A stretch of 64,000 bases of DNA from Caballeronia terrestris (GTDB taxonomy: Bacteria > Pseudomonadota > Gammaproteobacteria > Burkholderiales > Burkholderiaceae): contig NZ_FCOL02000028.1 of assembly GCF_001544515.1 (NCBI RefSeq), positions 19,154 to 83,153 on the forward strand, read 5' to 3'. Positions within the stretch are counted from its first letter, which is position 1. Each line of letters opens with the position of its first letter. Positions 1 to 9,039 of this stretch are shown here, piece after piece. Both the position numbers and the translations under genes were made by a program. The notes below the pieces were generated by a model. The model was not told the DNA's origin and ran no database searches. It worked only from the letters and a program-made list of their open reading frames with translations.

Positions 1-43
1 TCCACCATCATCGAGTCCGTGCAGCGGCTTGATTGCTCTTCGT

Positions 44-494
44 TCATACCGGGTATCCCTGGTTCACGAGCACATGGTTCGACGCTTCAATCGTGGATTC
101 GTATTCGACGGCGCACAATACGAATTCGCTCGGTAGACACCCAACGCGCAGGCGCCCGTCACGGTTCGGCGACGGTGGTGGACTTCGGGTCGGGTGCTTC
201 GCAATCCGCGGCGAAGTCGGGCGGCGGCCCTTCAAGATCTCAGGTCGAATCGTTTCGAAACCCTGCAGCATCTTGAGCGGAATGCCGTCCGCGTTCAGCC
301 TGGCTCGCAGGTACGAAAGCGTGTTGCCGGCGGCAGATCGGCGTTGAGCGGAGCGAACAGGCTGTCCCAATGCGGTGCATCCGCACGAACGCCTCACGAT
401 GCGCCCTTAGATGATTGGCGGAGCCTTCCACCAGCATCGTCTGCGTGCCGCGCGCGATCAGTACGGAGAACGACCCGACTTCGAAGTATTTCAT
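44..494 (-). pseudogene. Decayed coding region, family not recognised
   Basis: Protein-like sequence is visible on the minus strand but it is spread over three frames. The first part starts at an ATG at 494 and reads MKYFEVGSFSVLIARGTQ and on through a plausible helix (HLRAHREAF). Around 350-375 the sensible sequence moves to another frame (HWDSLFAPLNAD). Below about 335 it moves again (NTLSYLRARLNADGIPLKML). No single frame stays protein-like across the region, which is what a gene with at least two indels looks like. I do not recognise the family. The 179 bases between this region and the next gene hold nothing I can support. Confidence 0.35.
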
Positions 495-673
495 TGCTCT
501 CGCCGGTTCAGAACAACATAGGCGATTACCAAGCGCCTACGATGAGATTGCCGTTGTAAGTGTGGGATGGCGCACAAAAGCCGAAGGCTTGGGCTGCCTG
601 ATATGCGCTGACGGGGTCGATCAGTGAATGTCGGCCCCGTCCGGTTAATGATACGAAACGATCGAGCGTGTCT

Positions 674-1429
674 TCATCCCGCGAACAACTCCAGCGCCTG
701 CGCATTGAAGCCGTCGACGAACGTGTGTTCGCCCGGACCCGGGTTCGCGCGCATGGGCTTCGCCACGTCGACGAGAATCTCGTCGGCATCGGTCGCGAGT
801 ACGTCGAAGGTCTCTTCGATGAAAGCATCGAGCGGCATCGCTTGTTGGGCTTCGCGGCTGTTCATCAGGTCGGTGCGAACCCAGGGCGGCGCGATCTCCA
901 ATACGCGCACCGAAGTGTCGCGCAGCATGAAGCGCTGCGACAGCACCTACGAATGCAGCGCCGCCTTCGTCGATGAATACACCGCCGTGACGGCCATCGG
1001 CACGAACGCGAGCACCGAACTCGTGTACGCGACGACCGCATCCTCCTTCGACTTCAGGTGATCGATCAGCGCGGCCGTCATGCGCATTGGACCCATCAGG
1101 TTGGTCTCGATGGTGGAGACCATCAGCGCGTCGTCGATGCGGGCGGCCGCTTCATCCGGCTGCATGATGCCCGCGTTGTTGATCAGCACGTTCAGGTCCG
1201 GATAGTCCGCGATGAGTTGCGCCGCCGCGCGCGCGATGCTCTGCGGATTCGTGATGTCGAGTTCGATCGATGCCATGCCGGGATTCGCCGCGATCACGTC
1301 GTCGAGGTGAGCGCGCCGGCGGCCGCCGATGATGACCTTATTGCCGCGTCGATGGAATGCTTCGGCCAGTCCGCGTCCGATACCTGAGCCGCCGCCTGTG
1401 ATGAAGATCGTGTTGCCGGTGAGTTTCAT
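674..1429 (-). pseudogene. SDR-family oxidoreductase (DltE-like) interrupted by an in-frame TAG
   Basis: The frame reads MKLTGNTIFITGGGSGIG with the Rossmann TGxxxGIG motif, NNAG at about residue 87, and a YSSTK active-site Tyr/Lys motif. It then hits a TAG at 947-949, directly after ALHS, and continues in the same frame as VLSQRFMLRDTSVRVLEIAPP to a normal SDR end at 674. DltE-type SDRs commonly have a tyrosine at this point (ALHSY), so a single TAC/TAT to TAG change explains the break. Total length with the stop read through is 251 residues, normal for the family. The N-terminal product would keep the cofactor and catalytic motifs but lose the C-terminal substrate region. It lies downstream of the SnoaL-like gene on the same strand and may share its transcript. 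Confidence 0.85.
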
Positions 1430-1458
1430 GATGTTGCCTTCGGTGAATAGGGGAGATT

Positions 1459-1860
1459 TCATTCGGGGAAGCGGTCGCCGAACATCGGCAGGCCGCTGAC
1501 GGATTGCGCGCGCGTCGCTTCGTCCTGCAGCACGTCCCAGTGCTCGGCAAGCTTGCCGTCTTCGAAACGGATGACGTCGGCGGCGATCCACGCGGCCGGC
1601 CGGCCGTTGCCGGAGAAGCGGCCGTGCGCGATCACGTAATCGCCCTCGGCGACGATCAACTGGTTTTCGTAGCGAAGCGTGTCGGGCAGTGTGCGGATCA
1701 GGTCGAACAGGCCATCGCGGCCCGGCGCGATGTGGGCGCTGTGCTGGATGTAGCGGTCGGACCAGAAGCGTTCGGCGGCGGCGTAGTCGCGCTGGTTGAA
1801 GAGCGTGTCGAAGGCTTCCAGCACGAAAGCCTTGTTTTGCTCGGTGGTCGTTGTGCTCAT
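1459..1860 (-). CDS. SnoaL/NTF2-like small protein
   Basis: This 133-residue protein has the signs of the SnoaL-like NTF2 fold used by bacterial polyketide-cyclase-like and dehydratase-like proteins. An N-terminal helix reads FVLEAFDTLFNQRDYAAAERFW, followed by YIQHSAHIAPGRDGL and a C-terminal strand with WDVLQDE. It starts with ATG at 1860 and ends 29 bases before the SDR pseudogene. The upstream LysR gene on the same strand ends 86 bases away. The substrate is unknown. Such small proteins often sit beside SDR and LysR genes in stress-inducible loci, which fits this context but does not define a reaction. Confidence 0.75.
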   Translation of the reverse strand: MSTTTTEQNKAFVLEAFDTLFNQRDYAAAERFWSDRYIQHSAHIAPGRDGLFDLIRTLPDTLRYENQLIVAEGDYVIAHGRFSGNGRPAAWIAADVIRFEDGKLAEHWDVLQDEATRAQSVSGLPMFGDRFPE

Positions 1861-1946
1861 GTCGGTCTCGGTTGCAGGTTGAGAGGCATGAGACGAAAGA
1901 TAGAGCCGACGCGAGCCGGCCGGTAGCCGGTGCTTTACGCTATCTC

Positions 1947-2852
1947 TTATGTATCGGATGCATGAATCACGCGGCGTCGAAACTCGGCAGTGAGGTGTTC
2001 GATGACGGCGCGGCCGGCGGCGCGGGTTGCGCGGCCCATCGGGAAATAGGCGTGGACGGGAATGTCGGCGGTTTTCCAGTCGGACAAGAGGCGCACGAGC
2101 GAACCGTCAACGAGTTCGCGGCGGCACGCCCATTCGCTCGTCGACGTGATGCCGAAGCCAGCCGCCGCTGCAGCGACCGCGCCTTCGTTTTCGTTCGTCG
2201 AGAAATGTGCTTCGAGATCGACGGCTATCTCAAGTTCGCCGCGCCGGAATTTCCACCCGCTCGGCACGACCGATGCCGGCCCGCCGACGATCCGGTGCTG
2301 CGTCAGCGCTTCGGGCGTGACGGGTTCGCCGTGCCGCAGCAGATAGTCCGGCGACGCGACGACGACGCGTTCGATCTGCGTCATCAGCGTCGCGGTGGCG
2401 CTGGAATCGGCCAGCCGGCCGAGCCGGATCGCGACATCGACGGCTTCTTTCACGAGATCCTCCGGGCGGTCGCCGAGCAGGAACTGAAGGCGCAGGCCGG
2501 GATGCCGTTCGACGAAACCGGCGAGGCGCGGAATGATTTCGCGAATCGCGACGCTGCTCGGCATGCTCATGCGCAACATGCCGCGCAACTCGCCGGTGTC
2601 GCGCACGCTGTGCTCGGCTTCGTCGAGCGCGATCAGGATCGGATCGATGCGCGAGAGGAATTCGGCGCCCGCTTCCGTCAGCACGACCGCGCGCGTGGTA
2701 CGTGACAAGAGACGTACGCCCAGCTCGTTTTCGAGATCGGCGATGATCCGCGAAACCTGCGACTGCGACAACCCGCACTCCCGCGCCGCCGCCGAAAAGC
2801 TGCCGAGCCGCGCGACGCGTGTGTACAGCTTGAGCGAAAAGATGTCCTTCAC
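1947..2852 (-). CDS. LysR-family transcriptional regulator
   Basis: A 301-residue LysR regulator with an N-terminal winged helix-turn-helix (residues about 5-65, SFSAAARECGLSQSQVSR then LLSRTTRAVVLTEAG) and a C-terminal effector-binding domain. I place the start at GTG 2852 rather than the longer upstream frame, because the family begins one or two residues before the first helix and the same start position is seen in the close paralogue at 11651. The paralogue shares almost the whole first 60 residues and the end motif PVHAYFPMGRATR. The likely targets are the downstream SnoaL/SDR genes or the upstream SMR/GST pair. The effector cannot be told from sequence. Confidence 0.85.
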   Translation of the reverse strand: MKDIFSLKLYTRVARLGSFSAAARECGLSQSQVSRIIADLENELGVRLLSRTTRAVVLTEAGAEFLSRIDPILIALDEAEHSVRDTGELRGMLRMSMPSSVAIREIIPRLAGFVERHPGLRLQFLLGDRPEDLVKEAVDVAIRLGRLADSSATATLMTQIERVVVASPDYLLRHGEPVTPEALTQHRIVGGPASVVPSGWKFRRGELEIAVDLEAHFSTNENEGAVAAAAAGFGITSTSEWACRRELVDGSLVRLLSDWKTADIPVHAYFPMGRATRAAGRAVIEHLTAEFRRRVIHASDT

Positions 2853-2937
2853 GGGCGCTTCCGGTCGGCGGGTGAACCCGAGGAAGGCTAGCCGATTGAT
2901 GCGCAATCTGCAAATGCGGGAGAGTCGCAACGTCGCA

Positions 2938-3267
2938 TCACGGCGGCGCCTGCTTGAGCGCGACGATGCCAACGACGACCAGCGCCGCCCCGCCCACGCG
3001 AAGCGCGCTCAGCGATTCGCCGAACAGCATGACGCCGATGAGTATGGTTCCCAGCGCGCCGATGCCGGTCCAGACCGCGTACGCGCTGCTCACCGGCAAC
3101 ACGGTCAGCACCTTCCCGAGCAGAAAGACGAACGCGCCGAGCAGGACCAGCGAGAGCGCCGTCCATCCGGGTCGCGTGTAGCCCTGAGTGAACTTCATCG
3201 AGACCGCCCACGCGACGTCAAGCAATCCCGACAGGATCAGCACTAGCCAGGCCACGCTCTGGCTCAC
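2938..3267 (-). CDS. Small multidrug resistance (SMR) family transporter
   Basis: This 109-residue protein has four hydrophobic helices and matches the SMR/EmrE family. Helix one carries the WxxLxxSGLLDVAWAVSMK pattern, although the membrane glutamate typical of EmrE is replaced by Asp in LLDVAW, as in SugE-like members. A later helix has the conserved SSAYAVWTGIG segment. Start is GTG 3267, whose codon overlaps the TGA of the upstream GST gene (GTGA), so the two are probably translationally coupled. SugE/Gdx-type members export guanidinium or quaternary compounds as proton antiporters. Which of these applies here is not determined. Confidence 0.85.
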   Translation of the reverse strand: MSQSVAWLVLILSGLLDVAWAVSMKFTQGYTRPGWTALSLVLLGAFVFLLGKVLTVLPVSSAYAVWTGIGALGTILIGVMLFGESLSALRVGGAALVVVGIVALKQAPP

Positions 3268-3953
3268 GGTTGCGTCGCTTCGGTTGCGCGAAGGAGATAC
3301 GCGTTTCGCTCGATCAGAAAGGCGCGCAGGCGTTCGGCATAGTCGTTGGGGACGGCCGAAATCACACTGGCGCGGCGCGCGAGTGCCTGGCGCCACGCCG
3401 AGACCTTCGGTGTATCGACGAAGACGTTCAGGTCCGCGATCTCGTCGAACACGTCGAAATAGCGGAAGACCGGTGCGAACACCGCGTCGACCATGCTGAA
3501 GTCGCGGCCGGCGAACCACGGACCTTCTGCCAACGAGGATTCGATGATCCTGAACCGGTCTTTGAGCGTCTTGACTTGCGTGTGGTGAGTGGCGGCATCG
3601 GTGGCGATTTCCAGCTTCCAGATTTCATTCAGAATCGACGATCCGAACTCGACCCATCCGCGATGCCGCGCCCGCTCCAGTGGATCGGCGGGGTGCATCG
3701 GCCGGCCGGGCTGCGTCTCGTCCAGGTACTCGCAGATCACGGCGCTCTCGAATAGCGCTTTATCGCGCTGGACGATGAGCAGCGGAACCTTGCCGAGCGG
3801 CGAGATGGCTTCGAACCACGCCGGCTTGTCCGCGAGGTCGATGTAGCGCCGCTCGAAGTTCGCGCCTTTTTCTGCGAGGACGATGCCTGCGCGTTGCACG
3901 TAAGGGCAAAGCGGATAACTGACGAGCGTGAGCGACTGCGCTTCGATTTTCAT
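3264..3953 (-). CDS. Glutathione S-transferase family protein
   Basis: A 229-residue cytosolic GST. The N-terminal thioredoxin-like domain has LVSYPLCPYVQRAGIVLAEK, the cis-proline loop GKVPLLIV and the glutathione gamma-Glu contact ESAVICEYL. A helical C-terminal domain follows (FAGRDFSMVDAVFAPVFRY). The CPYVQR motif at the active site is typical of omega-like or tau-like bacterial GSTs that use cysteine. Its stop overlaps the start of the SMR gene, so the pair is one operon. A role in conjugating or reducing electrophiles that the neighbouring exporter might remove is inferred only from this pairing. Confidence 0.85.
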   Translation of the reverse strand: MKIEAQSLTLVSYPLCPYVQRAGIVLAEKGANFERRYIDLADKPAWFEAISPLGKVPLLIVQRDKALFESAVICEYLDETQPGRPMHPADPLERARHRGWVEFGSSILNEIWKLEIATDAATHHTQVKTLKDRFRIIESSLAEGPWFAGRDFSMVDAVFAPVFRYFDVFDEIADLNVFVDTPKVSAWRQALARRASVISAVPNDYAERLRAFLIERNAYLLRATEATQP

Positions 3954-4073
3954 GAGAGATCCTTCGGGAATAAAGCTTGGACGAAGTCAGGTTAGCGATT
4001 GCGCCAAAGCAAGTCCATTGCCGAAGGGAAAGCTGCGCTTGCAACGATGCAAGCGATGAACTAGCCTAATTTC

Positions 4074-4982
4074 ATGGACGATTGGAACGAACTTCGCCTC
4101 GTACTCGCCGTGCACCGCGGCGGCGGTCTCATGGCCGCGTCAGAGGCAATGGGGATCGATCACTCGACGGCTTTCCGACGCCTCAAGGCGCTTGAATCGC
4201 GGCTCGGCGTGCGTCTTTTCGAGCGATTGCCCAACGGCGTCTATCAGGCAACCGAGGCGGGCGCGCGCATCGCAGCGGGCGCGGAACGCATGGAAGATGA
4301 ATTCCTCGCGCTCAACCGGGACGTCGCGGGCGGCGATCATCGGTTGAGCGGGCGGCTGTGCGTAACCTCGTCCGAGACGCTGGCCTACAGTCAGCTCACC
4401 TCGCACCTTGCCGCTTTCCGCCAAGCGCATCCGGGCATCGTTGTGGAGTTGTCGATCGACAATCGTGTTCTGAGCCTGTCGCGTCGGGAAGCCGATATCG
4501 CCCTGCGCCCGGTGCGGCCGAAGGAAGGCGAACTCTGGGGCCGAAAGCTCGCTGGCGTCGCATGGGCGCTGTATGCCGCTCCCGCGTATCTCGCGGGAAA
4601 CAGCGGCTTGTCCCGATCCGGCGAACTCGACGGTCATGCGCTGATCGGCTGGGACGAGGCAGCGCCGGCTATCGCAGCAGCCGAGTGGCTCGCACGGTCG
4701 GCGACGTCGTCTTCAGTCGTGTACCGGACGAACAGCCTCGTGAATCAGCTCATCGCGGCCCGCACGGGCATCGGCCTTGCGCTGCTGCCGTGCTATCTCG
4801 GCGACAGCGATAGTGGCGTCGTTCGCGTGAGCGGCGAGCCGGTCGCGGAGCTGGAAGGCGAACTGTGGATCGTCACGCATGGCGATCTCAAGAAGACCGC
4901 CAGGGTTCGAGCGTTCTTCGACCTCGTGGGAGTTGGGCTCGCGAGCCAGCGCGATCTCTTCGAGGGCAGGCGCTCAAGGTGA
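4074..4982 (+). CDS. LysR-family transcriptional regulator
   Basis: This 302-residue LysR protein has an N-terminal winged helix-turn-helix (residues about 5-62, LMAASEAMGIDHSTAFRRLKALE then LFERLPNGVYQATEAG) and a substrate-binding-like C-terminal domain. It is divergent from the GST/SMR pair, with 120 bases between the two starts. That is the usual layout for a LysR regulator and its target, so GST/SMR is the most likely regulon. It ends 7 bases before the end of the convergent tpsA-like gene. The longer spacing inside the helix-turn-helix (HSTAFRR in place of QPAVS) is typical of the subgroup that regulates exporters and oxidoreductases. Confidence 0.85.
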   Translation: MDDWNELRLVLAVHRGGGLMAASEAMGIDHSTAFRRLKALESRLGVRLFERLPNGVYQATEAGARIAAGAERMEDEFLALNRDVAGGDHRLSGRLCVTSSETLAYSQLTSHLAAFRQAHPGIVVELSIDNRVLSLSRREADIALRPVRPKEGELWGRKLAGVAWALYAAPAYLAGNSGLSRSGELDGHALIGWDEAAPAIAAAEWLARSATSSSVVYRTNSLVNQLIAARTGIGLALLPCYLGDSDSGVVRVSGEPVAELEGELWIVTHGDLKKTARVRAFFDLVGVGLASQRDLFEGRRSR

Positions 4983-4989
4983 TCAGACG

Positions 4990-7335
4990 TCACTCAGCAT
5001 CGAGGGCCCAGCGCAGGACCGGATGCTGCGCGCCCGCGGGCAGGACCCATGTGCCGGTCGGGCTGAAGTCCCAGGAAGAATCGAAACTCGACACCGTGCG
5101 CATCTGCACGGTGGTCAGTCCGTTCGCGGCAGGCAGCGGAGTGCCGCCGTAGACCGATTTGGTCGCCCCCGTCATCGACACATCCCAGTAGACGTTGTTC
5201 GCAATCGTCCCGGCATTGGAAAACGCCACGCCGCCTTTTAATGCCGGATCGGCTTGCGGCACGATTTGTGTCGTCGCGAACGACTCGCTGATCGTGCCCG
5301 TTCTTCTGTTGTCGAGTACGAGACCGCCGTTGTAGTACATCTGCGCGCTACCCGTCGCATACGACTGCGTGATCGACCCGTTGTTTTGCGAGACGAGGCC
5401 GGCGCCCTCCGCATGCGATCCGCCGTACACGACGCCGGTGGCGAACGACTGGATGATCTTGCCGTCGTTGACGCCAACTAGACCGCCGTAGTCGCCCTGG
5501 CCGCCGACGTTTGCGCTGCTCCACGAGCGCTCGATGGTGCCGTCGTTGCGTGCCGCGAGGCCGCCGCCGCCGGGTCCCGTCTCTTCGGGCGAGCCCGCGC
5601 TGCCCGTCGTATGGACGTTCGAGATGAGTCCGTGATTGAAGCCGGTGAGAATGCCGGCGGGCGCATTGTAGGAACCGGATGCGTTCGAGTCGATGATGCC
5701 CAGATTGCGCACGACGGCGTAGTACCAGATCGCGCCGAAGAGACCAATGTAGGTCGGATCGGTCCCGACCTGATATCCGTTGAAATGGCTGATCGTGTGG
5801 CCCATGCCGTCGAACTGGCCGGAAAACGCGAGGCCCCCGCCGATGACGTTGATCTTGCCGACGTCCCGCGCAAGATCGAGATCGCGTCCGAGCGCATAGT
5901 TCGAGAGGAAATCCTCTCCCATCTTCACCAGATCCGCGTTCGAATTGATGAGCTTGTACACCGTGTACTGCGACTGAAGGCCGCTGAAGGGCGCCGGCTT
6001 CCATGCGCCGTTTTGCAGCACCGTCGTGCGCGCGTAGGTACCGTTCATGTCGTAATACACAGAGACGATGCCCGTTCCCTGCGACCAGTCGATAGTGCCG
6101 AGATGCGATACGCTGCCGCCGTTGTCGCGCGCCAGCGAATCGGCGCGCAACGTCAGGTTGCCTGCACCGGTATTGGAGAACGTCGCGAGCGGGCCGATCG
6201 TCACGCTGTGCAGCGCGTTCAGCGTGAGCGATGCATCGCCGCTCCAGCGCACGGGCGCGCTCACATCGATGTCACCGGTGCCGCCGTTCGCGCCCGTCGC
6301 GTTCACGGTGATCGACGTACCGCTCGACAGATTGCGCACGAGAATCGCCGAAGTCAGCGGGCCCGAGTTGAGGACTGGCGCGTTGATGTCCCATCGCGCC
6401 GCATCGATCGCGGCATCGTCGAGATGGAGCGCGTTGCCGGTCGTGAAGACCGCGCCGCCCGTGCCGTCCGCGTTCGATGCTTCGACCTTCGAATGGATGT
6501 GCGCCGTGCCCTGATCGGCGACGAGCCACACCTTGCCGTCGCGCGTCGCGGTGCCGGTCGCGCGCAGATCGTCGTTATGCCCGGCGAGTGCGAACACATT
6601 GCCGTCCGCCGCGCGAAGATCGATTTGCGCGGCTTCGATCGTGCCCTTGTTCACCACGTCGCCACGCGTGCCTGCCTGAACGAAGACTTGCGGGCCGGTC
6701 GCCGAGTCCTTCAGCAGCACACGATTTCCGGTCGCGAGTTCCACCGATCCCTTGGCTGCGTCGATGCCGCCATCGTTCTCGACGAGCTTGCGGGAGATGA
6801 GAAAGACATCGCCGCCGGTCGAGCTGATCTTGCCGAGATTGACGACGACCGCATCGCTCGACCCGGTAAGATCGAGCGATCCGCCGTTCATGAAGTTGTC
6901 GTTGCCAATGTCCAGTGTCGATGCGACGAAGCGGCCGCCCGTCGTGACGACGCCATTCGAACCAATCACAACGCCTTGCGGATTGACGAGGTAAAAGCTA
7001 CCCGTCGCATTGAGCTTGCCGTCGATCACCGAGCGATCGACGCCTGTCACGCGGCTCAGCGTAGCGCCCGTGCCGTTATACACGTTGACGGTGTTGCCGT
7101 TGCCGATAGAGAAGCTGCGCCAGTCGATCACGGCGCGCGGTGTGTTCTGCGCGATGTCGATACCGTTGCCGCGTGTTGCAATCGATCCCGTGCCGGCGAC
7201 GAACTGGCCGCCCTGTGGCAGCGGTCCCGCAGCAAGCGCGCTGGCGCTCATCGCAGCGAGGATGAACGCCGTTGTTACACGATGGTGCACATGACGCGCC
7301 TGTTCCGTGCGGGCGAGATGATTAGGACGCTGCAT
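4990..7335 (-). CDS. TpsA-like secreted protein with haemagglutination-activity domain and GLUG repeats
   Basis: A 781-residue exported protein. It has a signal peptide (TTAFILAAMSASALA, cleavage near residue 36), then a two-partner-secretion (TPS) domain of about residues 37-290. Visible TPS features are GNGIDIAQNTPRAVIDW, the YNGTGATLSRVTG segment and NPQGVVIGSNGVV, a variant of the NPNG motif. A middle beta-helix region follows. The last 250 residues carry GLUG-type repeats (YGGLVGVNDGKIIQS, AGLVSQNNGSITQSYATGSA and others). TPS proteins are exported by an outer-membrane TpsB/FhaC partner, but no such gene is in this window, so the exporter must be elsewhere. At 781 residues it is short for an FHA adhesin. 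The function is probably adhesion or a surface polymer. Confidence 0.85.
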   Translation of the reverse strand: MQRPNHLARTEQARHVHHRVTTAFILAAMSASALAAGPLPQGGQFVAGTGSIATRGNGIDIAQNTPRAVIDWRSFSIGNGNTVNVYNGTGATLSRVTGVDRSVIDGKLNATGSFYLVNPQGVVIGSNGVVTTGGRFVASTLDIGNDNFMNGGSLDLTGSSDAVVVNLGKISSTGGDVFLISRKLVENDGGIDAAKGSVELATGNRVLLKDSATGPQVFVQAGTRGDVVNKGTIEAAQIDLRAADGNVFALAGHNDDLRATGTATRDGKVWLVADQGTAHIHSKVEASNADGTGGAVFTTGNALHLDDAAIDAARWDINAPVLNSGPLTSAILVRNLSSGTSITVNATGANGGTGDIDVSAPVRWSGDASLTLNALHSVTIGPLATFSNTGAGNLTLRADSLARDNGGSVSHLGTIDWSQGTGIVSVYYDMNGTYARTTVLQNGAWKPAPFSGLQSQYTVYKLINSNADLVKMGEDFLSNYALGRDLDLARDVGKINVIGGGLAFSGQFDGMGHTISHFNGYQVGTDPTYIGLFGAIWYYAVVRNLGIIDSNASGSYNAPAGILTGFNHGLISNVHTTGSAGSPEETGPGGGGLAARNDGTIERSWSSANVGGQGDYGGLVGVNDGKIIQSFATGVVYGGSHAEGAGLVSQNNGSITQSYATGSAQMYYNGGLVLDNRRTGTISESFATTQIVPQADPALKGGVAFSNAGTIANNVYWDVSMTGATKSVYGGTPLPAANGLTTVQMRTVSSFDSSWDFSPTGTWVLPAGAQHPVLRWALDAE

Positions 7336-7445
7336 GAATTACTCCTCGATCGAGATCGCTTGGCCTCTTAGTTTTAGAACAATCTCGACAGGAGCAGAAG
7401 GAGTTTGATTCTGCGCCGGCAACCGTTCGGTTCGCGACGCGCTGA

Positions 7446-8123
7446 CTATCCGTGCAACACCTTCAGTAAATCCTTCGCAACGGATTCGGACGATGCTGGG
7501 TTCTGTCCCGTGATCAGACGGCCATCGATGATCGACAGGGGCTGCCAGTCATCCACCTTCTCGAAGCGGCCACCGAGACGCTTCAATTCGTCTTCGACGA
7601 GAAACGGCACGATCTCGGTAAGACCGACCGCCTCTTCTTCCGAATTGGTGAAGCCGGATACGCGCTTGCCTTTGACGAGCGGTTCGCCGTTCACCTTGAC
7701 GTGACGCAGCACGCCCGGCGCATGACACACTAAAGCGACTGTTTTTCCGGAGTCGTAGAAGCGCTCGATGAGCGAGATCGAATGGGGGTCCTCGGCGAGA
7801 TCCCAAAGAGGGCCGTGACCGCCTGGGTAGAACACGGCGTCGTAGTCGTCGGCCTTGATATCGGCGAGCACGGCAGTTGTGGCGAGTACACGTTGCGCGG
7901 CGGGATCGCCCTTGAAACGTTCGGTGAGCGCCGTTTGGCCTTCGGGCGTGTCGCTCTTCGGGTCCAAAGGCGGCTGACCGCCCTTCGGTGAGCTGACCGT
8001 GACATCGACGCCCGCGTCCACGAACGTGAAATAGGGCGCTGCAAATTCTTCCAGCCAGAAACCGGTCTTCTTGCCCGTGTTACCGAGCCGGTCATGCGAA
8101 GTAAGCACCATCAGTATTTTCAT
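7446..8123 (-). CDS. DJ-1/PfpI (ThiJ) family protein, Hsp31-like
   Basis: This 225-residue protein is of the type 1 glutamine amidotransferase-like DJ-1/PfpI family. It starts with MKILMVLTSHDRLGNTGKKT and has the family cysteine in the nucleophile-elbow motif ALVCHAPGVL. An upstream glutamate loop (GFWLEEFAAPY) and the conserved PGGHGPLWDL segment complete the site. It belongs to the subgroup of glyoxalase III and chaperone-like proteins that detoxify methylglyoxal or handle stress-damaged molecules. The ATG at 8123 is preferred over the longer frame because it begins at the first beta strand. The neighbouring glyoxalase supports an aldehyde-stress role. Confidence 0.85.
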   Translation of the reverse strand: MKILMVLTSHDRLGNTGKKTGFWLEEFAAPYFTFVDAGVDVTVSSPKGGQPPLDPKSDTPEGQTALTERFKGDPAAQRVLATTAVLADIKADDYDAVFYPGGHGPLWDLAEDPHSISLIERFYDSGKTVALVCHAPGVLRHVKVNGEPLVKGKRVSGFTNSEEEAVGLTEIVPFLVEDELKRLGGRFEKVDDWQPLSIIDGRLITGQNPASSESVAKDLLKVLHG

Positions 8124-8396
8124 GGTCGTCGCTCCGTCCAAATAGTGGTTCCATCCACGCGAACCGCGTGGTGAAACTACTATAGGCGGCCAATACGATA
8201 GTTTAGGGTTGAATGCCGCGTACCTGATGCTATAAAAAGAACAGTGCCGAATACAGGCCAAGTGCAGGACGTATCGATGCGCTTACAACACTGCTTCCAA
8301 GGTCTTTCTTCCGCTCGCGTCCGTTTCGCCTGGACACGAAGCGTCTCTCCCCAGCCATTTCATTCGTTCTGATTCGCCAATCAGAAGGAGACAGAC
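8124..8396. promoter_or_regulatory. Divergent intergenic region between PfpI-like and glyoxalase genes
   Basis: This 273-base gap lies between two divergent genes, so it must hold promoters for both. It contains an AT-rich stretch near 8180-8240 (a tatagg segment and a run of A and T) that could hold a -10 element. A clear ribosome-binding sequence (agaaggagacagac) lies just before the glyoxalase start. I see no convincing operator or small RNA. Confidence 0.4.
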
Positions 8397-9023
8397 ATGA
8401 ACAATACACAGACGCAGATCGACATGAAACTCGAGGTCGTCGTCATACCCGTAGCGGACGTGGATCGCGCAAAGCAGTTCTATGCGAGCCTGGGCTGGCG
8501 ACTCGATGTCGATATCGAAAAGGACGGACAGTTTCGGGTCGTTCATTTCACTCCGCCCGGATCGCAGTGCTCGCTTCTGTTTGGCAAGGGCGTCACGACA
8601 GAAGCGCCCGGCTCGTTGCAAGGGCTGCACCTGATCGTGTCCGACGTGGTTGCAGCGCGCGAAGGGCTCGTTGGCCGTGGCGTCGACGTCAGTGAAGTGT
8701 TCCATGACGTCGGCGGCTTGTTCCATCATGCCGGCGAAGAGGGACGCTTGAGCGGCCCGCATCCGGAGCGGGCGAGCTACGGTTCGTTCGCCTCGTTTAG
8801 CGATCCCGATGGAAACGGCTGGGTCTTCCAGGAAGTGACTACCCGGTTCCCCGGAAGAGTCGATGCGGCCAACACGACATTCGCATCGTCGACGGAACTC
8901 GCAGGCGCGCTTCGCCGCGCTGCGGCCGCGCACGGTGAGCACGAGAAGCTGACCGGCAAGCACGATGAGAACTGGCCGGACTGGTACGCGGATTTCGTCG
9001 TTCGCGAGCAGGCCGTCACGTAA
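8397..9023 (+). CDS. Glyoxalase/VOC superfamily protein
   Basis: A 208-residue protein with one vicinal-oxygen-chelate domain (residues about 10-150). It begins MKLEVVVIPVADVDRAKQFYASLGWRLD, the typical first beta-alpha-beta unit, and ends with FSDPDGNGWVFQEV, which holds the metal-binding glutamate. The last 55 residues form an extra tail with ALRRAAAAHGEHEK and DENWPDWYADFVV. This tail recurs in a proteobacterial subgroup of VOC proteins that sit beside stress genes. Start is ATG 8397 with ribosome-binding site gaaggag. The substrate is not known. Context suggests electrophile or aldehyde stress. Confidence 0.85.
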   Translation: MNNTQTQIDMKLEVVVIPVADVDRAKQFYASLGWRLDVDIEKDGQFRVVHFTPPGSQCSLLFGKGVTTEAPGSLQGLHLIVSDVVAAREGLVGRGVDVSEVFHDVGGLFHHAGEEGRLSGPHPERASYGSFASFSDPDGNGWVFQEVTTRFPGRVDAANTTFASSTELAGALRRAAAAHGEHEKLTGKHDENWPDWYADFVVREQAVT

Positions 9024-9039
9024 TCGTCCACATGAGCGG

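Noticed and set aside
5611..7371. A 586-codon plus-strand frame opposite the TpsA-like gene
   Set aside because: Composition is typical of antisense frames in GC-rich DNA. The minus-strand gene has a signal peptide and a recognisable TPS domain.
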